64,000 bases of DNA from Maribacter spongiicola (GCF_004364165.1 NZ_SOAY01000012.1:1-64000), one strand, 5' to 3'; counted from the stretch's first letter, positions 37,883 to 48,276 are shown. Made by a program: numbers and translations. The notes: generated by a model from the letters alone, not told the origin.

Positions 37883-39640
37883 ATGAATAGTTCTGAATAC
37901 GAAAGCAATCCTATTTTAGATAAGCTTCCTAAGCATTTAAGACAATACATAAAACCTCAGAACTATGAGGATTATACACCTATCAATCAGGCGGTGTGGC
38001 GTTATGTAATGCGTAAGAATGTAGATTATCTAAGTAAGGTTGCTCACAAATCCTATTCCGAAGGATTACAAAAAACAGGCATTTCAATTGACAATATTCC
38101 CAACATGTACGGTATGAATCGTATTCTGAAGGATTTAGGCTGGGCTGCTGTCGCGGTTGACGGATTTATACCACCTGCTGCTTTTATGGAATTTCAAGCA
38201 TATAATGTTCTGGTAATCGCTTCAGACATTCGCCAGTTAGAAAACATTGCTTACACACCTGCCCCAGATATTATTCATGAAGGTGCCGGGCATGCTCCTA
38301 TTATTGCTAACCCAGAATATGCAGCTTATTTAAGACGTTTTGGTGAAATAGGATGCAAAGCAATATCTAGTGCTAAAGATTTTGAACTTTACGAAGCTGT
38401 ACGCCATCTTTCTATTATTAAAGAAGCCAAAGGAACTCCTGCAGAAGAAATTGAAAAATCTGAGAAACATATAGAATTTCTTCAAGATAATATGGGCGAA
38501 CCTAGTGAAATGGCTTTTATTAGAAACCTGCATTGGTGGACGGTTGAATACGGACTTATAGGCACTTTAGAAGACCCTAAAATTTATGGGGCGGGACTTT
38601 TATCTTCTATTGGTGAAAGTCAGTGGTGCATGACCGATAACGTCAAAAAACTGCCGTATTCTATTGAAGCCGCAAAAACATCTTTTGACATTACCAAAAA
38701 ACAACCGCAACTCTTCGTCACTCCCGATTTTGCATTTTTAAGTCAGGTGTTAGAAGATTTCGCCAATACTATGGCGTTACGTAAGGGCGGACTCTCAGGT
38801 TTACAGAAGCTTATTGACTCAAAAGAATTAGGTACTATTGAACTAAGTACTGGCTTACAGGTATCTGGTAATTTCGAAACATTGATTTCTCATGAAGGCA
38901 AACCTATTTATTTTCAGACGAAAGGGAAGTCTGCTTTGGCGTACCGAGAGAAAGAATTGGTTGGGCAAGATGTCAATCAGCATGAAACTGGTTTTGGATC
39001 CCCTATTGGCAGACTTAAAGGCATCAATATTCCTATCGAAGATATGAGTCCGAGAGATCTTAAAGCTTATAAAATCTATGAAGGAGAAATTGTTTCATTA
39101 GATTTTACAGGTGGTATCAATGTTACTGGTAAAATTATAACCGGTACGCGTAATCTACAGGGACGCATTATTCTAATCACATTCGAGAATTGCAAGGTGA
39201 CACATAAAGGCATCACACTTTTTGAATCTAACGAAGAATTATACAACATGGCTATTGGCGAAGAAATTGTTTCTGCCTACCATGGTCCTGCAGATTTAAA
39301 GAGTTTTGACCTTTTAGACCATTCACTAAGTACCGGTAGCCAAAATAATGACCAATTAGGTTTAAGCGAACTGGAATCGTACTATAAACTTATTCGCGAT
39401 TTTAGAGAAGGCAACAACACCATTATCTCTAGAACAAAGGTTTTTGAAGTTATACAAGAAAAATATCCTAAGGACTGGTTATTGCCGATTGAAATTTATG
39501 AACTGGCAATTTTAAGTAACGAAAAAATACTGCCAGAGAAAATAAAAGCACACCTTGAAAACATTAAGCGAGACCAACCTAACCTCGGACAATTAATTGA
39601 TGACGGATTAGAATTGGCAACTATAAAAACTAAGGTTTAA
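37883..39640 (+). CDS. Aromatic amino acid hydroxylase (phenylalanine 4-monooxygenase type), long form
   Basis: The 585-residue product has the biopterin-dependent hydroxylase core: FIPPAAFMEFQAYNVLVIA, the iron site DIIHEGAGHAPIIA (HEGAGH, about 134-139) and the third iron ligand in LHWWTVEYGL (Glu near 222). About 300 further residues after the catalytic core make it longer than the 260-300-residue proteobacterial PhhA, as is usual in Bacteroidota. It likely converts Phe to Tyr for catabolism. It is divergent from the asnC-like regulator (170 bases apart) and overlaps the end of the converging DUF4230 gene by 11 bases. Confidence 0.88.
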   Translation: MNSSEYESNPILDKLPKHLRQYIKPQNYEDYTPINQAVWRYVMRKNVDYLSKVAHKSYSEGLQKTGISIDNIPNMYGMNRILKDLGWAAVAVDGFIPPAAFMEFQAYNVLVIASDIRQLENIAYTPAPDIIHEGAGHAPIIANPEYAAYLRRFGEIGCKAISSAKDFELYEAVRHLSIIKEAKGTPAEEIEKSEKHIEFLQDNMGEPSEMAFIRNLHWWTVEYGLIGTLEDPKIYGAGLLSSIGESQWCMTDNVKKLPYSIEAAKTSFDITKKQPQLFVTPDFAFLSQVLEDFANTMALRKGGLSGLQKLIDSKELGTIELSTGLQVSGNFETLISHEGKPIYFQTKGKSALAYREKELVGQDVNQHETGFGSPIGRLKGINIPIEDMSPRDLKAYKIYEGEIVSLDFTGGINVTGKIITGTRNLQGRIILITFENCKVTHKGITLFESNEELYNMAIGEEIVSAYHGPADLKSFDLLDHSLSTGSQNNDQLGLSELESYYKLIRDFREGNNTIISRTKVFEVIQEKYPKDWLLPIEIYELAILSNEKILPEKIKAHLENIKRDQPNLGQLIDDGLELATIKTKV

Positions 39641-40244
39641 GAAGTTGCAAGCCATCTAATGATTCTATGGTCTGTTCTTGATACGTTAATCGCCACCCCA
39701 TAGAGTTAGTGAGAATATAGAATTTCTGTAACTCGCTAATCAACCTGTTTTCGGCATTAGTACGCAAGGCAGAAGCTTCTACCTTTTTCATTAAAGAAGC
39801 ATTTACTGTTTTCTTTATTTTGTTATAATCTTCGGCATCAAACTGGTTCAGGTAATCTGCAGTGACATCGTAATATTCAAAATCAGGATTCAGATTTATC
39901 TCTGCATCGGGTATGCTCTTAATTTTTACCGTTTTAGTTGCCTCGTCAATTTCAAAGTCGACCTTACGTAAATCATAAGCGACGGTTACATCTGCGTTTA
40001 CCACCACCAATGCTTTTTTCTCCGCTCTTAAAAGCGGACCAAAAAGTTCTTTCGAGTCTTTATAATTATAGACCTCAGCAAAATGCCCTTCTGTTACCAC
40101 TAATTTAGAAACATTGGTAATTTCTTGCTGAATAAGCATAGAATTTTCCTCTAGAATAGATTTATCTTGTTTATTATCTTGACAAGAACGAACAATGAAA
40201 ACTAATGCTAAGGTGATTAAAACGCCTGCTACAAATTTTCTCAT
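39630..40244 (-). CDS. DUF4230 protein
   Basis: The 204-residue product has an N-terminal membrane anchor (MRKFVAGVLITLALVFIV), then a DUF4230 domain: ITNVSKLVVTEGHFAEVYNY, KALVVVNADVTVAYDLRKV and DAEINLNPDFEYYDV. The C-terminal helix is charged. Function is unknown; the domain faces the periplasm. Its ATG overlaps the stop of the GSCFA gene (ATGA). Confidence 0.85.
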   Translation of the reverse strand: MRKFVAGVLITLALVFIVRSCQDNKQDKSILEENSMLIQQEITNVSKLVVTEGHFAEVYNYKDSKELFGPLLRAEKKALVVVNADVTVAYDLRKVDFEIDEATKTVKIKSIPDAEINLNPDFEYYDVTADYLNQFDAEDYNKIKKTVNASLMKKVEASALRTNAENRLISELQKFYILTNSMGWRLTYQEQTIESLDGLQLLKP

Positions 40245-41200
40245 GCTATTGAAATATTAAAATCCATAAACGGATAGTCTTTCTTTATATACGCAATTTT
40301 CTGCGCTAGTGATGTTAAGAATTTTTGATGAGCTTCTCCTTCAGAATTGAAAGCTCTATGCTGCAAACCTCGCTGAACTTCACCAACCTTTTTCATCGTT
40401 TCAGAAATAGCATTATCAATCCACACCTCAACAAACTTCTCCCAGATATAATCTATTGCCACCTCATTAGGGTGAATCATATCTTTTGCATAAAAACGAT
40501 AATCTCGAAGCTCATCCATCATTAATTCATAGCTAGGGAAATATGAAATTTTATTCTCCTCTAGAACTTTATGAATAGCAGAAATCAAGTGCGATTTGCT
40601 TAATTGATTTTCTACAAACCCGTTTTTCAAATGCCGAACAGGAGATACCGTGAAAATAATTTTAGCAGAAGCATTTGCAGACTGTACCAAGGTAATAGTT
40701 CGTTTTAAACTTTCGGCTACCTCATCGACACTTAACAATTCTTTCGTAAAATTAGACTGCGGTACTTTATGGCAATTTGCGACTACTTCATTACTTGAGG
40801 TATTGCGATACACCCAAGCGGTTCCTAAGGTGATAATGATATGACTGGCTTTTTTTGCTTGTACAGCAGTAGATCTTAATGCCTCATTTAAATCTATAAT
40901 TATTTTTTCTTTGGATGGACTACTCATACAAGAATGCGCATCAAAACTATGCCATTGCTCATTCTCATGGAACACATCTTCTTCAATAAATAATTCTTGA
41001 TTGACGCTCTTTTGAATCAGTTTTTCAATTGCCAAAGGATGAAACAATATCCCAAACGGATTCTGTAATCCCTGAAATTTATAGTATTCTAATTTTGCTC
41101 CAATATTCTCAGAAAAACAGGAGCCCAAAAGCAACAATTGACTAGTATAGTCAATCGGATTTTTAGATTTCGATAATGGTATTGTGGTTAAGAGATTCAT
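40241..41200 (-). CDS. GSCFA-domain protein (SGNH-like hydrolase)
   Basis: The 319-residue product begins with LLLLGSCFSENIGAKLEYYK (about 22-41), the GSCFA motif that names the family, and later has NPFGILFHPLAI, TLGTAWVY and DMIHPNEVAIDYIWEKF with the probable catalytic His. GSCFA proteins are relatives of SGNH esterases in Bacteroidota and some proteobacteria; the substrate is unknown. It overlaps both neighbours by ATGA (41197-41200 and 40241-40244), so three genes are tightly coupled. Confidence 0.85.
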   Translation of the reverse strand: MNLLTTIPLSKSKNPIDYTSQLLLLGSCFSENIGAKLEYYKFQGLQNPFGILFHPLAIEKLIQKSVNQELFIEEDVFHENEQWHSFDAHSCMSSPSKEKIIIDLNEALRSTAVQAKKASHIIITLGTAWVYRNTSSNEVVANCHKVPQSNFTKELLSVDEVAESLKRTITLVQSANASAKIIFTVSPVRHLKNGFVENQLSKSHLISAIHKVLEENKISYFPSYELMMDELRDYRFYAKDMIHPNEVAIDYIWEKFVEVWIDNAISETMKKVGEVQRGLQHRAFNSEGEAHQKFLTSLAQKIAYIKKDYPFMDFNISIA

Positions 41201-42048
41201 TTAGGTCGCACACTCTCGTTTAACTTATGAAACAATTGATATGGGTAAATTTCATAAATAGCATTATCTTCATTAATAGTGTTATCGGCGTATTCAAAAG
41301 CTTTTTTCTCCCACTCCGCTCCTTCTTCATTACCTGACTTTGTCATACTTCTTCCCTTAAAATAAAGTGCATCGGCAAAATTATCGTAAACCATTAATGA
41401 CATATCAAAAGATGAAATAGCTTCCTTATAATTACCTAGCTCAAAATCTGCGATTCCCAAATAATACCAATCTAAGTAATGACAGGCTTCTTGCGGCGAA
41501 TCATCAGGAAAATCTTTTAACTGCTGCTCTTTACTTAATAACAAAAACTCTTTAGCTTTAGAGAATTCATTTAACTGAAGATAATCTAAACCAATATAAA
41601 AATTATACGTATGGTCCATGACATAACCATCGCCGTACTCTTTTTTAGCCCTCATAAATTCAGATATCGATTTCAGGTAGTCTTTTGAGAAAATACATCT
41701 CATGAAGCCGCTATAATCTAAATATTTTTTAGGATCGTACTCAACTGCCTTGTCTAAAAATGGTTTGCCTAATTGGTATTTTCTAGCTTTATATAAAGGC
41801 ATTGCCTTTTGTTGCCAAAGCCAAGCATTGGTAGGATCTATGGTAAGCGCGGAATCTAAATACTGCTGGTGCTCAAGAGAATGCATGGGGGTTTGAAAAG
41901 ATTTTTCAACATACTCTCTAATATGCATAGAGTCTATACCTGACAAAACTTGTGTTTCAACACCATCCGCACTTTCTAAATCATTTTGATTTTTATTAGA
42001 AAGATTACAAGAAGCAATTACTAGTATTAAGAGAAAATACTTTTTCAT
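41197..42048 (-). CDS. TPR-repeat lipoprotein
   Basis: The 283-residue product has lipobox LVIASC (Cys14) and a series of TPR-like helices: LTIDPTNAWLWQQKAMPLYK, AVEYDPKKYLDYSGFMRC, FELGNYKEAISSFDMSLMVY and DNFADALYFKGRSMTK. It should be on the periplasmic face of a membrane as a scaffold. It heads the ATGA-linked cluster with GSCFA and DUF4230 genes. It follows alaS by 76 bases. Confidence 0.7.
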   Translation of the reverse strand: MKKYFLLILVIASCNLSNKNQNDLESADGVETQVLSGIDSMHIREYVEKSFQTPMHSLEHQQYLDSALTIDPTNAWLWQQKAMPLYKARKYQLGKPFLDKAVEYDPKKYLDYSGFMRCIFSKDYLKSISEFMRAKKEYGDGYVMDHTYNFYIGLDYLQLNEFSKAKEFLLLSKEQQLKDFPDDSPQEACHYLDWYYLGIADFELGNYKEAISSFDMSLMVYDNFADALYFKGRSMTKSGNEEGAEWEKKAFEYADNTINEDNAIYEIYPYQLFHKLNESVRPK

Positions 42049-42124
42049 AAAACTATCATATTATATAGCATCTTCAATTAATTCAACTGAAGTTTCACTA
42101 GTTACAATTTGAAGATAGCCTTAA

Positions 42125-44740
42125 TTATTTAAGATAATCTTCTGCCTTCGCCAATGCCTCTTCTATACCTGCCGCATTTTTACCACCTGCCGTGGCAAAG
42201 AATGGCTGACCACCACCGCCACCTTGTATATATTTACCAAGCTCTCGAACAATAGTACCTGCATTCAAATTCTTAGAAGCTACCAGTTCTTTTGAAATAT
42301 AACACGACAACAAAGCTTTACCTTCATGCTCGGTACCGAACAATAAAAAGATATTATCTTTTTGATTACCCATTTCAAAACTCAGGTCTTTAATACCGGC
42401 AGCATCTAAATCTATCTTTTTTGCTAGAAATTGAATTCCGTTAACTTCCTTCAACTCCGAAAGTAAATCTCCTTTTAAGCTCTTGGCTTTGTCTTTCAAC
42501 AATTCAGCTACTTGCTTTTTAAGACTTGTATTTTCTTCTTGAAGACTTGAAACCGATTTTACAGGATCTTGGGTATTACCCAGAACAATTTTTATTTTCG
42601 ATAACAACTTATCATTATCTAAATGAAAATCTTTAACTGCGTCCCCCGTAATTGCCTCAATTCTTCTAATACCGGCAGCTACGGCACCTTCTGACTTAAT
42701 TTTAAACTGCCAAATATCTGCTGTGTTTTTCACATGCGTACCACCACACAATTCTATAGACTGACCAAAACGTATTGTTCTAACCGCATCGCCATATTTT
42801 TCACCGAACAATGCCATGGCTCCATCGGCAATTGCAGACTTCATGGGTACATTTCTTTCTTCTTGTAGTTGCAATTGCCCGTCTATACGAGCGTTCACAA
42901 ATTTCTCTACTTCATGTAATTCTTCTGGAGTCATTTTAGAAAAATGAGAAAAATCGAATCGTAAATATTTAGAATGTACCGCTGAACCTTTTTGTTCAAC
43001 ATGCGTACCTAACACCTCTCTTAAAGCTTGATGCAATAAGTGTGTCGCTGTATGGTTCGCTTCAGTTCTAGCACGTTGTTTTTTATCTACAACCGCCTTA
43101 AAACTCTCCCCTATATGATTTGGCAGGTTTTTGGCAAAATGTATGATTTCATTATTCTCTTTTTTGGTATCGGTTATATACACGACATCGCCATGAGTAT
43201 CTTCTAAATACCCTTTATCACCAACTTGACCACCTCCTTCAGCGTAAAACGGAGTTAGATTGAAAACCAACTGAAACTGTGTTCCGTCTTTTTTTGAAAC
43301 TACTTTACGGTATTTGGTAATTTTCACTTCAACATCTAGCATATCATACCCAACAAACTCCTGTTCGTTATCATAAAGCAAAACCTCCCAATCTTCCTTT
43401 GAAACTACTGATGCCGATTTGGAACGGTTTTTTTGCTGCTGCATAGCTTCATCAAATCCTATTTCATCTAATTGGTATCCTTTTTCACTTAGGATCAAGG
43501 CGGTTAAATCTATCGGGAAACCAAAAGTATCATAAAGCTCAAAAGCTTTACCGCCATCTACTGTTTTACCTTTTGTATTTTTTATGATCGTATCTAAAAG
43601 TAATAATCCTTGATCTAAGGTTTTCAGGAAAGAATGCTCTTCTTCTTTTATGACATTTTCAATTAATTGCTTCTGCTCCATTAATTCTGGGTACGCATCA
43701 CCTAAAGAATCTGTCAACACATTTACCAAACGAAACATAAATGGCTCTTTGGTATCTAAAAATGTGAATCCGTAACGTACGGCTCTTCTCAATATTCTTC
43801 TGATTACATAACCTGCACCTGTATTGCTTGGTAACTGACCATCGGCAATAGAAAAAGCAACTGCACGTATATGATCACTGATTACACGTATAGCTATATC
43901 AACTTCTTCATTTTTACCGTAATCAGAATCTGTAATCGTTTCTATTTCTCGAATTAACGGCGTAAAAATATCGGTGTCATAGTTTGATTGTACCCCCTGC
44001 AAAACCATACACAAACGCTCAAAACCCATTCCGGTATCTACATGTTTCGCCGGTAAACTTTCTAACGACCCATCTGCTTTGCGGTTGTATTGCATGAATA
44101 CAAGATTCCAAATTTCTACTACCTGTGGATGGTCTTGATTTACCAAACTTGCACCTGAAACTTTAGCTTTTTCTTCTTTTGAACGAATATCTACATGAAT
44201 CTCTGAACATGGCCCACACGGACCTTGATCGCCCATTTCCCAGAAGTTATCCTTCTTGTTTCCCATGATAATTCTATCCTCGGGCACGATATTTTTCCAA
44301 AGCTCAAAAGCTTCTGTATCCAACGCTAATTTATCTGCATCATCGCTTCCTTCAAATACCGAGACATACAAACTGTCTTTATCAATTTTAAGAACCTCGG
44401 TCAATAATTCCCAAGCCCAAGTAATGGCTTCTTCCTTAAAATAATCACCAAAACTCCAATTGCCCAACATCTCGAACATGGTATGGTGATAAGTATCTTT
44501 ACCAACCTCTTCTAAATCGTTATGCTTACCGCTTACACGCAAACATTTTTGAGTATCTACTACTCTAGAGCTTTTAGGCTGACTTATGCCTAAAAAGTAT
44601 TCTTTAAACTGGTTCATGCCCGCATTGGTAAAAAGCAGGGTTGGGTCATCTTTTATGACCATTGGTGCAGAAGGCACTATTTTGTGATCTTTACCCTTGA
44701 AAAAATTCAGAAATTGAGTTCTTGTATCTTTTGAATTCAT
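42125..44740 (-). CDS. alaS: Alanyl-tRNA synthetase
   Basis: The 871-residue product has the class II catalytic domain ([20 protein letters not shown] near 82-101), [11 protein letters not shown], the editing-domain zinc motifs [11 protein letters not shown] (about 559-569) and ELCGGTHV (about 660-667), and the C-Ala oligomerisation domain with [15 protein letters not shown]. It charges tRNA-Ala and hydrolyses mischarged Ser and Gly. Length is normal. It is divergent from the M23 peptidase gene. Confidence 0.97.
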   Translation of the reverse strand: MNSKDTRTQFLNFFKGKDHKIVPSAPMVIKDDPTLLFTNAGMNQFKEYFLGISQPKSSRVVDTQKCLRVSGKHNDLEEVGKDTYHHTMFEMLGNWSFGDYFKEEAITWAWELLTEVLKIDKDSLYVSVFEGSDDADKLALDTEAFELWKNIVPEDRIIMGNKKDNFWEMGDQGPCGPCSEIHVDIRSKEEKAKVSGASLVNQDHPQVVEIWNLVFMQYNRKADGSLESLPAKHVDTGMGFERLCMVLQGVQSNYDTDIFTPLIREIETITDSDYGKNEEVDIAIRVISDHIRAVAFSIADGQLPSNTGAGYVIRRILRRAVRYGFTFLDTKEPFMFRLVNVLTDSLGDAYPELMEQKQLIENVIKEEEHSFLKTLDQGLLLLDTIIKNTKGKTVDGGKAFELYDTFGFPIDLTALILSEKGYQLDEIGFDEAMQQQKNRSKSASVVSKEDWEVLLYDNEQEFVGYDMLDVEVKITKYRKVVSKKDGTQFQLVFNLTPFYAEGGGQVGDKGYLEDTHGDVVYITDTKKENNEIIHFAKNLPNHIGESFKAVVDKKQRARTEANHTATHLLHQALREVLGTHVEQKGSAVHSKYLRFDFSHFSKMTPEELHEVEKFVNARIDGQLQLQEERNVPMKSAIADGAMALFGEKYGDAVRTIRFGQSIELCGGTHVKNTADIWQFKIKSEGAVAAGIRRIEAITGDAVKDFHLDNDKLLSKIKIVLGNTQDPVKSVSSLQEENTSLKKQVAELLKDKAKSLKGDLLSELKEVNGIQFLAKKIDLDAAGIKDLSFEMGNQKDNIFLLFGTEHEGKALLSCYISKELVASKNLNAGTIVRELGKYIQGGGGGQPFFATAGGKNAAGIEEALAKAEDYLK

Positions 44741-44844
44741 CTAAAATGCTAAGCTTTTACAAATTTTAACGGTTTATATAAAACTATCTTTATATTTGTT
44801 TGTTCCCTAATAATTAAAAAACAAAAATAGGATAAATAACATTC

Positions 44845-45822
44845 ATGTCTAAGGTAAAATACTATTACGACCCAGACACGCTGTCGTACCGTAAAATAGA
44901 ACCCGAAAAATCTAAGCGTTATAGAAATATAACATTCTTTATTTTGGGCGCATGCCTTTTTGGTTTTTTAGGTCTTATTCTTCTTTTAAACACCAATCTT
45001 GTTAATACCCCAAGGGAACTTTCTTTATCTCGAGAAGTAAAAAATTACGAACTACAGTACGAGTTATTGAATAAGAAAATGGAACAAATTGAAGAAGTTC
45101 TAGGCAATATCGAAGAACGAGACAATAATATTTACCGTTTATATTTTGAAGCTAACCCGATACCAGACGAACAACGTAAAGCAGGTTTTGGTGGTATTAA
45201 TCGCTATAAATCATTAGAGGGATTCAATAATTCTGAAATGATCGTCTCTACGACAAAAAGGCTAGATATCATAAAAAAGCAAATGGCCATTCAATCTAAA
45301 TCGTTAGATGAGATCACTAAATTGGCAGAAGAGAAGGAAAAATTATTAATGTCAATACCTGCCATTCAGCCCATAAATAACGAAGACCTTACTCGCATGG
45401 CTTCTGGTTACGGCTGGCGTTCAGATCCATTCACAAAGGCTAGAAAAATGCATTATGGTATGGATTTTACAGCACCAAAAGGCACTCCTATTTATGCTGC
45501 AGGTGATGGTAAAATAACGCGTGCAGATAATAATTCTTCTGGTTATGGTAAGCATATTCGTATTGAACATGGATATGGTTACTTGAGTCTTTATGCCCAC
45601 TTAAGTGAGTATAATGTTAAACCAGGACAAAAAGTTAAACGAGGCGATCTTATAGGTTTTGTAGGAAGTACAGGTCGTTCAGAAGCACCGCATCTACATT
45701 ACGAGGTGTGGAAAGAAAATGACAGAATAAACCCCATCAATTTCTATTATGGAAGTTTATCGCCAGAAGAATTTGAAAACATGTTGAAATTCGCGAATCA
45801 AGAAAACCAATCATTGGATTAA
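44845..45822 (+). CDS. M23-family metallopeptidase (membrane-anchored)
   Basis: The 325-residue product has a short cytoplasmic N-terminus, one membrane segment (about 29-52), a coiled-coil region (about 60-175) and a LytM domain (about 195-310) with HYGMDFTAPKGTPIYAAGDG (zinc His and Asp) and HLHYEVW (HxH). It is expected to cut peptide cross-links of peptidoglycan or to regulate division. A TATATTTG -7-like box (44791-44798) sits upstream without a clear -33 TTG. Its stop overlaps the next ATG by one base (TAATG). Confidence 0.9.
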   Translation: MSKVKYYYDPDTLSYRKIEPEKSKRYRNITFFILGACLFGFLGLILLLNTNLVNTPRELSLSREVKNYELQYELLNKKMEQIEEVLGNIEERDNNIYRLYFEANPIPDEQRKAGFGGINRYKSLEGFNNSEMIVSTTKRLDIIKKQMAIQSKSLDEITKLAEEKEKLLMSIPAIQPINNEDLTRMASGYGWRSDPFTKARKMHYGMDFTAPKGTPIYAAGDGKITRADNNSSGYGKHIRIEHGYGYLSLYAHLSEYNVKPGQKVKRGDLIGFVGSTGRSEAPHLHYEVWKENDRINPINFYYGSLSPEEFENMLKFANQENQSLD

Positions 45823-46151
45823 TGCAGATAGATCTCCCAGAAAAAAGATATTATGGTATTGGCGAAGTTGCCAATGCCTTTGGCGTAAACGCTTCACTAA
45901 TTCGTTTTTGGGAGAAAGAATTCGACGTGCTTCAACCTAAGAAAAATGCAAAAGGAAATAGAAAATTCACCCCTCAAGACATTAAAAACCTTCAGTTAAT
46001 ATATCATTTGGTAAAAGAAAGAGGTTTTACTCTCGACGGCGCCAAAACCCACTTAAAAGAAGAAAAGCAGAAAACGTTGTCTAATTTTGAAATCATTCAA
46101 AAATTAGAACGTGTTAAAGCAGAACTCAATAAAATTAAAGACCAATTATAA
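45822..46151 (+). CDS. MerR-family transcriptional regulator
   Basis: The 109-residue product has a winged HTH at the N-terminus (YYGIGEVANAFGVNASLIRF, WEKEFDVLQPKKNAKGNRKF) and a short helical dimerisation tail (FEIIQKLERVKAELNKIKDQL type). It lacks an effector domain and cysteine sensor residues, as in the small flavobacterial MerR proteins next to M23 peptidases. It probably controls its own operon. The overlap TAATG with the M23 gene indicates coupled translation. Confidence 0.9.
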   Translation: MQIDLPEKRYYGIGEVANAFGVNASLIRFWEKEFDVLQPKKNAKGNRKFTPQDIKNLQLIYHLVKERGFTLDGAKTHLKEEKQKTLSNFEIIQKLERVKAELNKIKDQL

Positions 46152-46161
46152 CACAACCATT

Positions 46162-46761
46162 ATGAAAAAAGGACTTATTGCATTAATCGTTATCGCTGTC
46201 ATAGCATTTGGACTATACCAATGGGGCGTAGGCTTCAACAATACTGCTATTGCTTTAAAAGAAACATCTACCAAAACATGGGCAAACGTAGAAAGTGCCT
46301 ACCAACGTAGAAACGATTTAATAGGTAACCTTGTTAAAACAGTACAAGGTGCCGCAGATTTTGAAAGAGGAACGTTGACAGATGTTATCGAAGCTAGAGC
46401 AAAAGCAACGTCGGTCAGTATTGATCCATCTAATATTACACCTGAGCAATTAACACAGTTCAATCAAGCCCAAAGCGGACTTAGTAGTGCACTGAGTAGG
46501 TTGTTGGTTACCGTTGAACGTTACCCTGACCTAAAAGCAAACCAGAACTTTCTAGAGCTTCAATCACAATTAGAAGGTACAGAGAACAGAATAAATGTTG
46601 CAAGAGATAGATTTAACGCTACCGTTGAACCTTATAACCTTCACATTAAAAAATTCCCGAATTCTATTTTGGCAGGTATTTTCAACTTTAGCGAACTAGC
46701 TTACTATAAAGCAGATGCAGGTTCTGAAAACGCACCAGATGTTGACTTTGATTTTGATTAA
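46162..46761 (+). CDS. LemA-family protein
   Basis: The ATG at 46162 (199 residues) gives the proper N-terminal anchor MKKGLIALIVIAVIAFGLYQ; the frame reaches back to 46111, inside the merR gene. The LemA core follows, with WANVESAYQRRNDLIGNLV (about 43-61) and LEGTENRINVARDRFNATV (about 140-158). LemA proteins have a membrane anchor and a helical bundle; function is uncertain. It lies 10 bases after merR and 6 bases before the TPM-domain gene, the usual LemA/TPM arrangement. Confidence 0.93.
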   Translation: MKKGLIALIVIAVIAFGLYQWGVGFNNTAIALKETSTKTWANVESAYQRRNDLIGNLVKTVQGAADFERGTLTDVIEARAKATSVSIDPSNITPEQLTQFNQAQSGLSSALSRLLVTVERYPDLKANQNFLELQSQLEGTENRINVARDRFNATVEPYNLHIKKFPNSILAGIFNFSELAYYKADAGSENAPDVDFDFD

Positions 46762-46767
46762 TAACCT

Positions 46768-47205
46768 ATGTCAAGAGTAGAAGATCTTTTATCGGCAGCA
46801 GAAGAGCAAGAGGTAGTAAATGCTATTCTTAAAGCAGAAAAGAATACCTCTGGCGAAATTAGGGTACATATTGAAGCACATACGCGTAAAGATCATTACG
46901 AGCGCGCTAAAGAGGTATTTCATTTATTGAAAATGGATAATACCAAACAAGAAAACGGAGTCTTGATCTATGTCGCCGTTAATGACAAGAAATTTGTCAT
47001 CTGTGGCGATAAAGGCATTGACAATGTGGTACCTAAAGATTTTTGGCAGACTACTAGAAATAGCATTCAAACACATTTTGAAAAAGGAGCTTTTAAAGAC
47101 GGTCTTGTTGCCGGAGTTTTAAAAGCAGGCGAAGAATTAAGAAGTCATTTTCCTTGGCAATCAGATGACACCAACGAATTAAGCAATGAGATATCTAAAG
47201 GTTAG
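46768..47205 (+). CDS. TPM-domain protein without signal peptide
   Basis: The 145-residue product is a single TPM (TLP18.3/Psb32/MOLO-1) domain: AILKAEKNTSGEIRVHIEAH near the start, ENGVLIYVAVNDKKFVICGD in the middle and DGLVAGVLKAGEEL at the end. There is no signal sequence or membrane segment, so it is cytoplasmic or membrane-peripheral. TPM domains of this type have been linked to phosphatase activity in plants; the bacterial role is unknown. It overlaps the next gene by 20 bases. Confidence 0.85.
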   Translation: MSRVEDLLSAAEEQEVVNAILKAEKNTSGEIRVHIEAHTRKDHYERAKEVFHLLKMDNTKQENGVLIYVAVNDKKFVICGDKGIDNVVPKDFWQTTRNSIQTHFEKGAFKDGLVAGVLKAGEELRSHFPWQSDDTNELSNEISKG

Positions 47206-47977
47206 TCTTTTACTACTTTTTCTCTGGTGCGTCCCGTTATGGAGTCAGTTCGAAATACCTGAAAAACCAGCATTACAGACCAGTGTTTACGATTACACCA
47301 ATCTTCTAAGCGACCAACAAAAAGTAGCTTTAAGCCAAAAATTGGTTCGATATTCCGATAGTACCTCAACACAAATTGTAGTCACAATAATTACCAGTAC
47401 CAATGGTGAAGACATTAATTACCTTGGGGCAAATTGGGGTCAAAAATGGGGAATTGGGCAAGATGGAAAAGACAATGGCATTCTACTGATTCTAGCAGAA
47501 AATGACCGAAAAGTTGCTATTAGCACCGGTTACGGTGTGGAAGGCTCACTTACCGATGCCCTTTCAAAACGGATTATTGAAAATGTAATTCTCCCAGAAT
47601 TTAGGGTCGGTAATTATTATGGCGGACTAGATAAAGGGTCTGATGTAATTTTCCAAGTCTTAAACGGTGAATTTCAAGAAGACCGAACCTTTGGTGAATC
47701 CGGAGGTACTCCATTCTCATCTCTTTTACCATTTATTATTTTTATAGTTATCCTGTTCATTCTTTGGAGTCGTAAAAACAATGACAATGATGGTAGTGGC
47801 GGAAGAAGACGCGGAGGACTTAGTCCTTGGGACATGATTATTCTTAGCAATATGGGTCGTTCTAGTAGTTCTAGCGGCGGATTTGGCAGCGGAGGCGGAA
47901 GCTTCGGTGGTGGCGGATTCGGAGGAGGTTTCGGCGGAGGCGGATTTGGCGGCGGCGGCGCTTCCGGTGGATGGTAG
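47186..47977 (+). CDS. Secreted TPM-domain protein with membrane anchor and glycine-rich tail
   Basis: The 263-residue product has a signal peptide (1-21), a TPM domain (about 30-165: YTNLLSDQQKVALSQKLVRY, WGIGQDGKDNGILLILAEND, KVAISTGYGVEGSLTD), one membrane segment (about 180-196) and a C-terminal tail of Gly and Ser repeats (about 225-263, GGFGGGGFGG units). This is the YgcG-like architecture usually found with LemA. The Gly tail makes a GC-rich stretch at 47870-47970. Overlap with the previous gene means coupled translation. Confidence 0.88.
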   Translation: MRYLKVSLLLLFLWCVPLWSQFEIPEKPALQTSVYDYTNLLSDQQKVALSQKLVRYSDSTSTQIVVTIITSTNGEDINYLGANWGQKWGIGQDGKDNGILLILAENDRKVAISTGYGVEGSLTDALSKRIIENVILPEFRVGNYYGGLDKGSDVIFQVLNGEFQEDRTFGESGGTPFSSLLPFIIFIVILFILWSRKNNDNDGSGGRRRGGLSPWDMIILSNMGRSSSSSGGFGSGGGSFGGGGFGGGFGGGGFGGGGASGGW

Positions 47978-48108
47978 CTTTGTTTCCAAAAAATTATAAG
48001 TCTGTTTTATCATTTTTTTTAATTCAACCCAGAAAAACTGTTGCTCTTTTGGAAGGAGTTACAGGTGTGTTCTAGTTTGTGAACTTATTACAATCTTCAT
48101 CATAGTAG

Positions 48109-48276
48109 CACCCACCCCTTTATCCCCTCCCAAGAGAGGAGGATTACCTTTATATCTGTGGATTTAATACCAACTGAGAGTTTTTTTTACTACAGGAGTC
48201 ACTTAGGCTGTCTTATCAAAAATGTTTAATTCAAGTCAGAAACTATTCCCCTCTTGGGAGGGGTCATGGGCGGGCT
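48109..48276. repeat. Inverted-repeat intergenic element (CCCCTCCCAAGAG type)
   Basis: The left arm (48109-48142) contains CACCCACCCC, TTTAT and CCCCTCCCAAGAG. The right arm (48246-48276) is the imperfect inverse, CCCCTCTTGGGAGGGG then GGGCGGGC. The arms are separated by about 100 AT-rich bases. The element fills most of the gene-free 400 bases between the TPM gene and der, and it is far more GC-rich than its surroundings. Similar G/C box palindromes are scattered in many Bacteroidota and cyanobacterial genomes (recollection). I see no gene in 47978-48409. Confidence 0.75.

Noticed and set aside
47726-48013. Ala/Ser/Thr-rich open frame on the minus strand
   Set aside because: It is the antisense of the glycine-rich tail of the TPM-domain gene and has no start context.
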